Origin: Gilvimarinus sp. DA14
Lineage (GTDB): Bacteria > Pseudomonadota > Gammaproteobacteria > Pseudomonadales > Cellvibrionaceae
Assembly: GCF_024204685.1 (NCBI RefSeq)
Contig: NZ_CP100350.1
Span: 806,001 to 870,000, forward strand
Length of the DNA stretch: 64,000 nucleotides
Direction of reading: 5' to 3'
The stretch's first letter is position 1. Every line of letters begins with the position of its first letter. The position numbers and the translations under genes are program-made. This document shows, piece after piece, positions 56,511-64,000 of this stretch. The notes beneath the pieces are model-generated. The model was not told the origin of the DNA, searched no databases, and was given only the letters and a program-made list of their open reading frames with translations.

Positions 56511-57074
56511 TCAGCCTTCGTCCGAATCGCTGTCCATCTCGGCCAGCAGAAAGGGTTTCGCTGCGTTGAGATACAGCAACATTGACCAGAGGGTGAGCGC
56601 CGCTGCCGCCACCATGGCGATAAATCCAACCCAGCGCAGTGCGGGGATATCCGCCAGTAAGACAATGATCGCCACCATCTGCAAGGTGGTTTTTACCTTG
56701 CCAATATAGGACACCGCCACGCTGGCGCGCTGACCTAATTCGGCCATCCACTCGCGCAGCGCCGAGATAACAATCTCGCGCCCCACAATCACAATGGCGC
56801 ACACCGCAAACCAGGCCGCCGTATGCAAGGTAACCAAGAGTACCAAGGCAATTACCACCATCAGTTTATCGGCGACGGGGTCGAGAAAGGCGCCGAGCTT
56901 GGTGGACTGGTTGTACTTGCGAGCCACGTAGCCATCGGCCCAGTCGGTGATGGCGGCGGCGCTGAAAATCAGTGCCGAGGCGAAATGTGCCCATTGGAAC
57001 GGCAGAAAAAATACCAACACGAACAATGGAATGAGCGCGATGCGGATAAGCGTCAGCTGATTGGCCAGAGTCAT
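56511..57074 (-). CDS. pgsA: CDP-diacylglycerol-glycerol-3-phosphate 3-phosphatidyltransferase
   Basis: A 187-residue membrane enzyme that makes phosphatidylglycerol phosphate. The CDP-alcohol phosphotransferase motif is complete, with Asp44, Asp47, Asp65 and Asp69 in the segment [12 protein letters not shown]...[11 protein letters not shown]. About five membrane helices are seen. It lies between uvrC and the tRNA genes, as in many gammaproteobacteria. Confidence 0.97.
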   Translation of the reverse strand: MTLANQLTLIRIALIPLFVLVFFLPFQWAHFASALIFSAAAITDWADGYVARKYNQSTKLGAFLDPVADKLMVVIALVLLVTLHTAAWFAVCAIVIVGREIVISALREWMAELGQRASVAVSYIGKVKTTLQMVAIIVLLADIPALRWVGFIAMVAAAALTLWSMLLYLNAAKPFLLAEMDSDSDEG

Positions 57075-57146
57075 AAAACAACTGCTTAGTTACTTGAATT
57101 CAATCGCCGATGATACACCAGCGAACACTAAAATAGTGCGTTGGCA

Positions 57147-58973
57147 TCACTGTTCATGAAAATGGTGATAAATATCCTCGGCTAACGCCCGACTGATGCC
57201 AGAAGCCTTGGCCAAGTCATCGACACTGGCGCGGGCAATTTCCTGCAAGCCGCCAAAGTGGCGCAACAGCTCGCGCCGTTTCACCGGCCCTACCCCGGCA
57301 ATTCCCTCCAGGCTGGAGGTACGTCTTTTCTTATCACGCCGGTTTTTATGCCCGGTGATGGCAAAGCGGTGGGCCTCGTCGCGAATTTGTTGAATCACAT
57401 GCAAGGCGGGCGAGTCCCCGCCCAGCACAATTTCTTGGCCAGTGTCGGCGTTGTACAGGGTTTCAAAGCCGGGCTTACGAGTGGTGCCTTTAGCCACCCC
57501 CACCAGCAACACACCTTTCACCCCCAGCTCGGCCATGACGCTGTTGGCCACCCCCAGCTGGCCCTTACCGCCGTCGATAAACAAAATATCCGGCAGCTTG
57601 CCCTCGCCTTTTTGCAGGCGGGTGTAGCGGCGCGTTAGAGCCTGTTCCATCGCCGCGTAGTCATCGCCGGGGGTGATGCCTTCAATATTAAAGCGACGAT
57701 AATCGGATTTAGCCGGGCCTTCTTTATCAAACACCACACACGAGGCTACGGTCAGCTCGCCACTGGAATGACTGATATCAAAACACTCCATACGCGCGGG
57801 CACTTCATCCAGGCCGAGCACATCCTGGAGCGCCAGCAAGCGGTCGGTGACGGTTTTACGGCTGTTAATGCGGGCGATTATATTTTGCTCTGCGGCGCGC
57901 TGGGCCATCTGTACCCATTTGGCGCGATGGGTGCGCACTTTATGAGTAATACTGACTTTGGCACCACGCGCTTCGGCCAGAGCTTCACTGAGAATATCCG
58001 CCTCGGCAAGCTCAACACTGGTGACAATCGCCGCGGGCACTTCACGCCCGCTACCAAGGTAAAACTGCGGCAGAAATTCTCCCAGCACATCGGCCTCGGT
58101 TTCGCTCAGGCCCAATTTGGGGTAATAGCTGCGACTGCCAAGAATACGCCCCTGGCGAATAAAAAGTGTGTGCACGCAGGCATTCGCGCTTTGCAAAGCG
58201 ACGGCCACTATGTCCATATCGCCACTGCCCTCTTCCACACTCTGCTGCGCCTGCACCTGACGTAGCGCGCCAATTTGATCGCGAAGCTCGGCGGCGCGCT
58301 CAAACTCCAGCGCCGTGGAAGCGGCTTCCATGTCGTCGGCCAGCTCTTTTAACAACTGCTGATTTTTACCCAGCAAAAACAGCCGGGTATGGTGTACGTC
58401 TTTGGCGTAATCCTCGGGGCTGATTAAGTCCACACAGGGGCCGGTACAGCGATCAATCTGGTATTGCAAACACGGGCGCGAGCGGTTTTTAAAAACGCTG
58501 TCTTCACACTGGCGCACCTTAAAGGTCTTTTGCAAAAAGTTCAGGCTGTCGCGCACCGCCCCCACGTTCGGGTAGGGGCCATAGTAGTCGCCGCGCTTTT
58601 TCTTGGCGCCGCGATGCAAGGCCAACCGCGGGTAAGGCTCGCCGGAGGAGGCGAAAACATAGGGGTAAGATTTATCGTCCCGCAGCAAGATGTTGTACGG
58701 TGGGCGATTGGCCTTAATCAGGTTTTGCTCAAGAATAAGCGCTTCGCTTTCGCTGCCGGTAATGGTCACTTCGATGCGTGCAATACGCGACACCAGCGCT
58801 TCGGTTTTAGGAGTTAAACCGGTGCGGCGAAAATAGCTCGCGAGGCGCTTTTTTAAATTTTTCGCCTTACCCACATAGAGAATGTCGCCCTTGGCATCGA
58901 ACATTTGATAAACGCCCGGGGCCTGGGTCTGGTTGGCTAAAAATTGTTTGGAGTTGAATTGAGTTTCTGCCAT
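57147..58973 (-). CDS. uvrC: Excinuclease ABC subunit C
   Basis: A 608-residue UvrC that makes both incisions in nucleotide-excision repair. It has the GIY-YIG domain (about residues 18-95; GVYQMFDAKGDILYVGKAKN), a UVR motif (about 205-240), the RNase H-like 5' nuclease domain (CFDISHSSGE; IDGGKGQL) and C-terminal helix-hairpin-helix repeats (about 550-605). The ATG at 58973 is preferred over an upstream GTG because it gives the E. coli length. It follows the gacA/uvrY gene. Confidence 0.97.
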   Translation of the reverse strand: MAETQFNSKQFLANQTQAPGVYQMFDAKGDILYVGKAKNLKKRLASYFRRTGLTPKTEALVSRIARIEVTITGSESEALILEQNLIKANRPPYNILLRDDKSYPYVFASSGEPYPRLALHRGAKKKRGDYYGPYPNVGAVRDSLNFLQKTFKVRQCEDSVFKNRSRPCLQYQIDRCTGPCVDLISPEDYAKDVHHTRLFLLGKNQQLLKELADDMEAASTALEFERAAELRDQIGALRQVQAQQSVEEGSGDMDIVAVALQSANACVHTLFIRQGRILGSRSYYPKLGLSETEADVLGEFLPQFYLGSGREVPAAIVTSVELAEADILSEALAEARGAKVSITHKVRTHRAKWVQMAQRAAEQNIIARINSRKTVTDRLLALQDVLGLDEVPARMECFDISHSSGELTVASCVVFDKEGPAKSDYRRFNIEGITPGDDYAAMEQALTRRYTRLQKGEGKLPDILFIDGGKGQLGVANSVMAELGVKGVLLVGVAKGTTRKPGFETLYNADTGQEIVLGGDSPALHVIQQIRDEAHRFAITGHKNRRDKKRRTSSLEGIAGVGPVKRRELLRHFGGLQEIARASVDDLAKASGISRALAEDIYHHFHEQ

Positions 58974-59012
58974 GAGCGAGAGTATAACGCCAAACACCCA
59001 AAGTTTAGGGCT

Positions 59013-59663
59013 TTATACCACCGCTTCGGGGTCTAACAGGTTGTATTTAACCGCCAGCAGCGCCAGCTCAACATCGGAGTTAATGCTGAGCTTTTCAAAA
59101 ATGCGATAGCGGTAACTGTTGACGGTTTTAGGGCTCACGGAAAAAGTATTCGCAATGTCCTGCGCTTTGTGCCCGCCCGCAATAAGCATGGCGGTTTCCA
59201 GCTCGCGCTGGGACAGACGTTCGAAGGGAGAGCGATCGCTCGCACCGCTGATGGTGCGCAGCGCCAGCTGCTGGGCAATGGTGCTGCTCATAAACTGGCG
59301 GCCGGACATTACCGTGTCAATGGCCTCAGTAATATCGGTAAAGCCTGTACCTTTAGTCACATAGCCTCGGGCCCCGGCTTGCAGCAGGCGCGACGGATAC
59401 ACGCTATCGTCACAGGCGGTAACGGCGATGATTTTTACCCCGGGGCGGGCCGCGAGCATTTTGCGGGTGGCTTCTAAACCCCCTATGCCGGGCATTTTGA
59501 CATCCATAAGAACTACATCGGGGGAGAGTTCGCGGGCTTTACGAACGGCTTCTTCGCCGCTTTTGGCGTCGCCGATTACCTCGTAACCGCTTACGTCGTT
59601 GAGCATACGAACTATGCCCATTCGCACCAGGTCATGATCATCTACGACCAGAATTCTTGTCAC
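59013..59663 (-). CDS. gacA: GacA/UvrY-type response regulator
   Basis: A 216-residue NarL-family regulator: receiver domain with Asp8, Asp9 and phospho-acceptor Asp54 ([19 protein letters not shown]), and a LuxR-type HTH (about 145-210; [38 protein letters not shown]). It is close to Pseudomonas GacA, which with GacS activates small RNAs that titrate CsrA/RsmA. The gene pair with uvrC is conserved. The cognate sensor is not in the window. Confidence 0.95.
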   Translation of the reverse strand: MTRILVVDDHDLVRMGIVRMLNDVSGYEVIGDAKSGEEAVRKARELSPDVVLMDVKMPGIGGLEATRKMLAARPGVKIIAVTACDDSVYPSRLLQAGARGYVTKGTGFTDITEAIDTVMSGRQFMSSTIAQQLALRTISGASDRSPFERLSQRELETAMLIAGGHKAQDIANTFSVSPKTVNSYRYRIFEKLSINSDVELALLAVKYNLLDPEAVV

Positions 59664-59782
59664 CCAACCCCCTCGAGCAAGAGATTAATCTCACTCTAAT
59701 ACCACTTGTGCACCTCTAAAGTGCCGTAAAATCTGATTATTTTCAGTCAATATTAGCAGCATTTAAACCCTGCGTGGTACCA

Positions 59783-60400
59783 CTAACTTTTGGGGTATAC
59801 CCAGCGAAAGGTTAAATTGATCCGAGGTCTGTGAGCCGAACGGGTTTTAGCAAGCTGGTGGACCCAGTTTTTTTGCAGTGCGCCGGTCATCAGGAGTAGA
59901 TCGCCATGGGCGAGATCCAATGCCACCTGCTGCTTATCACGCTTATGCTTCAGGGTGAAGCGGCGGGTCTGGCCTAAGCTGACCGAAGCGATGGCGGGCT
60001 CGGGGCCAAGCTCCGGCTCATCGTCACTGTGCCAGGCAACACTGTCATTGCCGTCACGATACAAATTGGCAAGTACGCTGTTAAAGCGGCAATGACTAAA
60101 TCTTTCTAACTGCTGTTTTAATGCAAAAAGCTCTGGTGTCCAGGGAAAGGGGGTGAAGCTTGCGCCCGAGTACTGATAGCGGCTGCCGGCATCGCCATAC
60201 CAGGCGTTTAAACGGGGAATGGGCACAGTCTTGCCGTACATGCTAATCAGGTTCTGCTCCCACCTTAGGGTATCGCGCAGCACGTCAAAATAGTTACTCG
60301 CCTCATGGTCCGGTAACCACTGCCCAAAGTGCACCGCCCTGCCGTCGCGATCGATCACACACGCTGGGCCTTGCGAGCTAAAAAGGTCTGCCTGGCTCAC
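59783..60400 (-). CDS. alkB: AlkB-type alpha-ketoglutarate-dependent dioxygenase
   Basis: A 205-residue 2OG-Fe(II) oxygenase. The iron ligands are in WHSDDEPELG (HxD) and WVHQLAKT, and the oxoglutarate arginine is in RPRINLTFRWV. AlkB proteins remove methyl groups from damaged bases. The short form, lacking the extended E. coli N-terminus, resembles the ALKBH2/3-like bacterial type. It overlaps the murB stop by four bases and is the last gene of that operon. Confidence 0.93.
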   Translation of the reverse strand: MSQADLFSSQGPACVIDRDGRAVHFGQWLPDHEASNYFDVLRDTLRWEQNLISMYGKTVPIPRLNAWYGDAGSRYQYSGASFTPFPWTPELFALKQQLERFSHCRFNSVLANLYRDGNDSVAWHSDDEPELGPEPAIASVSLGQTRRFTLKHKRDKQQVALDLAHGDLLLMTGALQKNWVHQLAKTRSAHRPRINLTFRWVYPKS

Positions 60401-61446
60401 GGCGCTGCCGCTGAGTCATCTGAGGGATAAACACGCGGTTCGATTTCCAGCGCCACCCCATAGAGCTCGTTGACTGTTGCGCTAATCTCGCGAGCCAACT
60501 CAAGCACATAGCGGGCGCTTTGTTTGCCCGGGTTAGTCAACACCAGTGCCTGGTCTTTATGCACGGCGGCGCTTTTGCGAGTAGCACCTTTAAACCCCGC
60601 CCGATCTATCAACCAGCCAGCCGCCAGTTTTACCTGGCCCGAGGCTGAATCCGGGTAGCCGACAATGTCCGGATATTGCTGTTGCAAGGCAGCAAACTGT
60701 GCCTGGGGCACCATGGGGTTTTTAAAAAAACTGCCAGCGTTAGGAGTTTGCGCGGGGTCGGGCAGCTTTTCACGGCGGATAGCCGTTACCGCAGCGCTCA
60801 CCTGCTGGGGGGTTATCTCTGTTTCTGGGATGTCGGCCAAGCGCTCGGCCAGCGCGGGGTAACCGAGCACCAGCTGCGGCGTTTTTTGTAGTTTAAAGGT
60901 GACATCGCAAATAATGTACTGATCTTTCAGGCGGTTTTTGAAAACACTGTCGCGGTAGGCAAAGCCGCAGCTGTCGCGAGTAAAGGTGACGGCCAGCTGT
61001 GAGCTGAGCTCAATGGCGCTGAGCTCTGCGAATACCGACTCCAGCTCTACACCGTAGGCGCCAATATTTTGAATGGGCGCCGCCCCTACCGAACCCGGTA
61101 TCAGGGATAAATTCTCCAGCCCATACCAGCCCATATTCAAACAGTACTGCACAAACTCATGCCAGTTTTCCCCCGCCTGGGCTCGCACCCATACCTCACT
61201 GTCGGACTCGTCCACCAGCTCAATGCCGCGCAAATTCAGGTGCACCACCAAGGCGTTCAAATTGGCAGCCAGCACCAAGTTGCTGCCCCCGCCTAACGGC
61301 AAAACCGGCAGCTTGTACTCTTTGGCATAACCGATGGCCTCTGCCACCTCTTCGCGACTGGCAACACTGGTATAGGCCCAGGCGGTAACCGGAGAGGCCA
61401 GAGTGTTGAGGCGGGCGAGGTTAAACTCGGGCAGGATTAAAGGCAT
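60397..61446 (-). CDS. murB: UDP-N-acetylenolpyruvoylglucosamine reductase
   Basis: A 349-residue FAD enzyme of type I (E. coli type), which reduces UDP-GlcNAc-enolpyruvate to UDP-MurNAc. FAD-binding PLGGGSNLVL is at about 50-59, the active-site Arg165 in CGFAYRDSVFK, the proton donor Ser239 in NAGSFFKNP, and the final Glu in ALEIEPRV. It follows the phosphatase gene by 2 bp. Confidence 0.97.
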   Translation of the reverse strand: MPLILPEFNLARLNTLASPVTAWAYTSVASREEVAEAIGYAKEYKLPVLPLGGGSNLVLAANLNALVVHLNLRGIELVDESDSEVWVRAQAGENWHEFVQYCLNMGWYGLENLSLIPGSVGAAPIQNIGAYGVELESVFAELSAIELSSQLAVTFTRDSCGFAYRDSVFKNRLKDQYIICDVTFKLQKTPQLVLGYPALAERLADIPETEITPQQVSAAVTAIRREKLPDPAQTPNAGSFFKNPMVPQAQFAALQQQYPDIVGYPDSASGQVKLAAGWLIDRAGFKGATRKSAAVHKDQALVLTNPGKQSARYVLELAREISATVNELYGVALEIEPRVYPSDDSAAAP

Positions 61447-61448
61447 AA

Positions 61449-61928
61449 CTAAGACAGATGCTGCTGGCGAATATCGTTCAGCAAACCGGCAGCGGCCTGC
61501 TCCACTAAGTTCAGCACATGTTCAAAACCTTCTGCACCACCGTAATAGGGATCGGGCACCTCGCGCTCGGGGCTCTGGGGCGCGTAATCCAAAAACAAGG
61601 CCAAGGTGCCCTTGAATCCGGCCGGCTGCATAGCCTGCAAGTCCATAAGGTTGGATTCATCCATGGCGACGATATAATCAAAAGTTTCGAAATCGGCAGT
61701 ATCCACCTGCCTCGCTCGCAGGGTACTGATATCGATACCTCGCTCGGCGGCAGCGGCAATTGCGCGACGGTCGGGCGCTTTACCGACATGCCAGGCACCG
61801 GTGCCGGCAGAATCGGTAGCCACTTTATCCACCAGTTGCCGCTTAGCCAGCTCAGCGCGAAACAAACCTTCGGCGGTAGGGGAACGGCAAATATTGCCGA
61901 GACAGACAAACAGTACTTTTACCGGCAT
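61449..61928 (-). CDS. Low-molecular-weight protein tyrosine phosphatase
   Basis: A 159-residue LMW-PTP with the P-loop VCLGNICRSP (Cys9, Arg15) and the general acid Asp126 in VPDPYYGG. It is close to the eukaryotic-like class rather than the Wzb class by the DPYYGG motif. It is tightly packed between kdsB (6 bp) and murB (2 bp), an order also known in pseudomonads. Its substrate is unknown. Confidence 0.95.
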   Translation of the reverse strand: MPVKVLFVCLGNICRSPTAEGLFRAELAKRQLVDKVATDSAGTGAWHVGKAPDRRAIAAAAERGIDISTLRARQVDTADFETFDYIVAMDESNLMDLQAMQPAGFKGTLALFLDYAPQSPEREVPDPYYGGAEGFEHVLNLVEQAAAGLLNDIRQQHLS

Positions 61929-61934
61929 CTGGTG

Positions 61935-62720
61935 TTACTCCTTGGGTGCAAGTTGCTCGCTGCAGGTAAGTTGCTCGCGCACGCGGTCCAGGTCGGCCTG
62001 GGTATCTACCCCACCGGGCACGGCGCGGCAGGCTTCGGCCAGATGAATGCGCTCACCATAGGCCAGTACGCGCAACTGCTCCAGCGATTCTATTTGCTCC
62101 AACGCCGCTGGCGCCCAGTGCACAAACCGGTTAAGCAAAGACACCCGATAGGCGTATAAACCAATATGCCGGCGCGCGGCAAAGTCTGACGGCAGCGGTT
62201 GATCGGTCAATACCTGGGCGTCATCGCGCGGCCAGGGAATGGGCGCGCGGGAAAAATACAACGCCATACCCGTTTGATCGGCGACGGCTTTGACAATATT
62301 AGGGTCGCGAAAATCGCGATAGCTTGCCAATGGCTCGCACAAGGTAGCGACACTGGCGGATGTATTGGCCGCCAGGTTTTGCGCCACCTGATCAATCACC
62401 TGGGCGGGTATCAAGGGCTCGTCGCCCTGAACATTCACCACGATTTCGTCTTCGCCAAGATTTAACTGGGTCGCTACTTCCTGTAGTCGATCGGTGCCTG
62501 ACACATGATCATCGCGGGTCATGATCACCTCACCGCCAAAGCTTGTTACCGCTTCCGCAACTCGGGTGTCATCGGTGGCGACAATGACTCGCGATGCCGA
62601 ACTTTTGCTCGCGGCACGGTATACATGTTCGATCATGGGCCGGCCGTTTATATCGGCCAGAGGCTTACCCGGTAGGCGGCTGGAGCCGTAGCGGGCGGGA
62701 ATAACAACCAAATAACTCAT
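61935..62720 (-). CDS. kdsB: 3-deoxy-manno-octulosonate cytidylyltransferase
   Basis: A 261-residue CMP-KDO synthetase that activates KDO for LPS core synthesis. Motifs are [17 protein letters not shown], the middle [11 protein letters not shown] and the C-terminal [12 protein letters not shown]. It overlaps lpxK by four bases. The small Trm112-like gene often found between lpxK and kdsB is absent. Confidence 0.97.
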   Translation of the reverse strand: MSYLVVIPARYGSSRLPGKPLADINGRPMIEHVYRAASKSSASRVIVATDDTRVAEAVTSFGGEVIMTRDDHVSGTDRLQEVATQLNLGEDEIVVNVQGDEPLIPAQVIDQVAQNLAANTSASVATLCEPLASYRDFRDPNIVKAVADQTGMALYFSRAPIPWPRDDAQVLTDQPLPSDFAARRHIGLYAYRVSLLNRFVHWAPAALEQIESLEQLRVLAYGERIHLAEACRAVPGGVDTQADLDRVREQLTCSEQLAPKE

Positions 62721-63778
62721 GGGTTTGTATCACTCTTACAAGGCGTTGATTCGACGGGCGCAAGACTGTCCAGCGCCCTGTCCAACTGCGGCCAAAAACG
62801 CTTATCCAGCACCGCGTCAACTTCTAATGCCAGCCAGTCGGGCTTGGCAAAAGCCTGACACTTTACCGCATCTTTGCTGGTCATCACGATGGGCAGCGGC
62901 GCCTTAAAGGTAAAGTTGGCAGGGGTAAATTGATGATGATCGCGATAAATATGGCACTCTGGGCGCAGTCCCAATCGGGTTAAGGTATCGAAAAACCGCT
63001 GCGGGTTGCCAATACCTGCCACCGCATGCACGGCCGAACCCGCAGGTATCGTCTCCAGCGGCAGCGGCTGTAAGTCCGCCACCCGGTACCAATGCAGAGG
63101 CTGCAAGCGCATATTAAAGCTTTGCACTTCGGCGGGCAGAACAGGCGCGGTGTCGCCCTGCAACTGGGTTTGATTGGTTATCACAAAGTCGACCTGACGC
63201 AGGCGCGAAGCGGACTCACGCAGTGGCCCCACCGGCAGGCAAAAACCATTGCCCATCCCGCGGGCGGCATCGAGCACCGCAATTTCAATATCACGGCCCA
63301 GGCGGTAGTGCTGCAGGCCATCATCTGCAAGTATCAGATCACACCCCGAGCGCACCAGCGTTTGCGCCGCGGCGACCCTATTGGCGTCAATGCACACCGC
63401 GCAGTGGGTGGCCCGCCAAATGGATAAAGGCTCATCGCCTGCCTGCTGGGCTGTAGAGGCTGCAGAAATAACATAGGGATACTCGGGCGCTTGCGAGCCG
63501 TAACCGCGGCTTACCACGCCCACGGTGTAACCGCGTTGCTGCAGGTATTTAACCAGCGCGATAATCACCGGAGTCTTGCCCGTGCCGCCCACCGATAAAT
63601 TGCCCACAATAATTACGGGCACGGGCAAACGGGTTTGGCAGAAACGTTCGAGCCACCAGCGCCGGGCTTTGCTGACAAGATAAAACAACCCCGCCAGCGG
63701 CAACAGCCAGTACACCCAGCGTTTGCCTTCGTACCAGGCAGTTAGCCAGCGGGTTTCGCGCTCGGCGTTATCAGACAT
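62717..63778 (-). CDS. lpxK: Tetraacyldisaccharide 4'-kinase
   Basis: A 353-residue inner-membrane-associated kinase that phosphorylates lipid A precursor at the 4' position. Walker A is [14 protein letters not shown] (about 58-71), preceded by a hydrophobic N-terminal helix (about 18-35), with the catalytic region [17 protein letters not shown] (about 149-165). It lies between exbD and kdsB. Confidence 0.97.
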   Translation of the reverse strand: MSDNAERETRWLTAWYEGKRWVYWLLPLAGLFYLVSKARRWWLERFCQTRLPVPVIIVGNLSVGGTGKTPVIIALVKYLQQRGYTVGVVSRGYGSQAPEYPYVISAASTAQQAGDEPLSIWRATHCAVCIDANRVAAAQTLVRSGCDLILADDGLQHYRLGRDIEIAVLDAARGMGNGFCLPVGPLRESASRLRQVDFVITNQTQLQGDTAPVLPAEVQSFNMRLQPLHWYRVADLQPLPLETIPAGSAVHAVAGIGNPQRFFDTLTRLGLRPECHIYRDHHQFTPANFTFKAPLPIVMTSKDAVKCQAFAKPDWLALEVDAVLDKRFWPQLDRALDSLAPVESTPCKSDTNP

Positions 63779-63781
63779 AGG

Positions 63782-64000
63782 TTATTCGGCCTGGCCCTCG
63801 GGACGGCGGGTGGTAATGCTTAAATTGACAAACCCCAGCTGCCCGGCGGCGTCCATCACTCGCACTACCGCCTCGTGGGGGGCTTTAGCATCGGCCGTAA
63901 TAATCAAAGGCTGATCGGTATTTTCGCCGGCAAGCTCGGTAATGGCTGCTTTTAAGGTAGCCGACTGGTTATTCACCAGCGATTTACCATCGATGGCGTA
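63782..64000 (-). CDS. exbD: ExbD/TolR-family biopolymer transport protein (C-terminal part)
   Basis: The last 72 codons only; the gene runs off the right edge. The segment contains DGKSLVNNQSATLKAAI, QPLIITADAKAPHEAVVRVMDAAGQLGF and the end TTRRPEGQAE, typical of the periplasmic domain of ExbD. With ExbB it energises TonB-dependent transport. It heads the lpxK-kdsB-ptp-murB-alkB run in the visible part, 3 bp from lpxK. Confidence 0.92.
   Translation of the reverse strand, partial: YAIDGKSLVNNQSATLKAAITELAGENTDQPLIITADAKAPHEAVVRVMDAAGQLGFVNLSITTRRPEGQAE

Overview
The window is chromosomal DNA from a gammaproteobacterium. Gene orders such as ndk-rlmN-pilW-rodZ-ispG-hisS-yfgM-bamB, queA-tgt-secDF, pepA-holC, gacA-uvrC-pgsA-tRNA and exbD-lpxK-kdsB-ptp-murB, together with the sequence character, suggest a marine, Cellvibrionaceae-like member of Cellvibrionales/Pseudomonadales. 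This placement is an inference from synteny and protein character; no search was run.

Layout. 1-6656 (all minus) is the ndk-rlmN-pilW-rodZ-ispG-hisS-yfgM-bamB housekeeping cluster. 6784-14617 (minus) is one iron-sulfur assembly operon, iscR-iscS-sufBCDS-A-T-E, preceded by an IscR-type operator and by trmJ. 15707-18587 holds suhB and a convergent hybrid histidine kinase. 18680-24082 (minus) is queA-tgt-secD-secF without yajC. 24153-24314 is a complete tRNA-Leu(CAA) unit with promoter and terminator. 24437-27459 is an ergothioneine operon (egtB-egtD) extended by a PhzF-like gene, followed by an FHA-linked nucleotide cyclase homologue and an RDD membrane protein. 28940-33819 has lptFG divergent from pepA-holC. 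33816-39809 has a sugar-efflux-type MFS transporter and aceEF. 40094-48648 carries a degenerate M16 peptidase, a PerM permease, TusA, BepA, SlyX, a serine hydrolase, a cytochrome c, a SUI1 protein and an orphan membrane protein.

48700-54650 is an accessory island, visibly richer in A+T and bounded by inverted copies of a structured repeat. It contains a PurN-like formyltransferase, a small membrane protein, long direct repeats, and a run of minus-strand gene cassettes separated by attC-like sites, with no recognisable integrase. This is a CALIN-type (integrase-less) integron array. The structured repeats occur in four forms and show compensatory base changes in several stems.

54703-64000 returns to core genes: accA; a tRNA-Cys/tRNA-Leu(UAA) pair followed by two tandem 176-bp units that each begin with the 3' end of the tRNA-Leu gene (an arrangement like the E. 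coli tyrT/rtT repeats); pgsA, uvrC and gacA; then alkB and the murB-ptp-kdsB-lpxK-exbD envelope operon, cut by the window end.

How the genes work together: the first half is dominated by Fe-S cluster supply (Suf machinery controlled by IscR) and its clients seen nearby (IspG, RlmN), protein export (SecDF) and tRNA modification (Tgt, QueA, TrmJ). The second half is dominated by envelope construction (LptFG, BepA, AccA, PgsA, MurB, KdsB, LpxK) and central carbon entry (AceEF).
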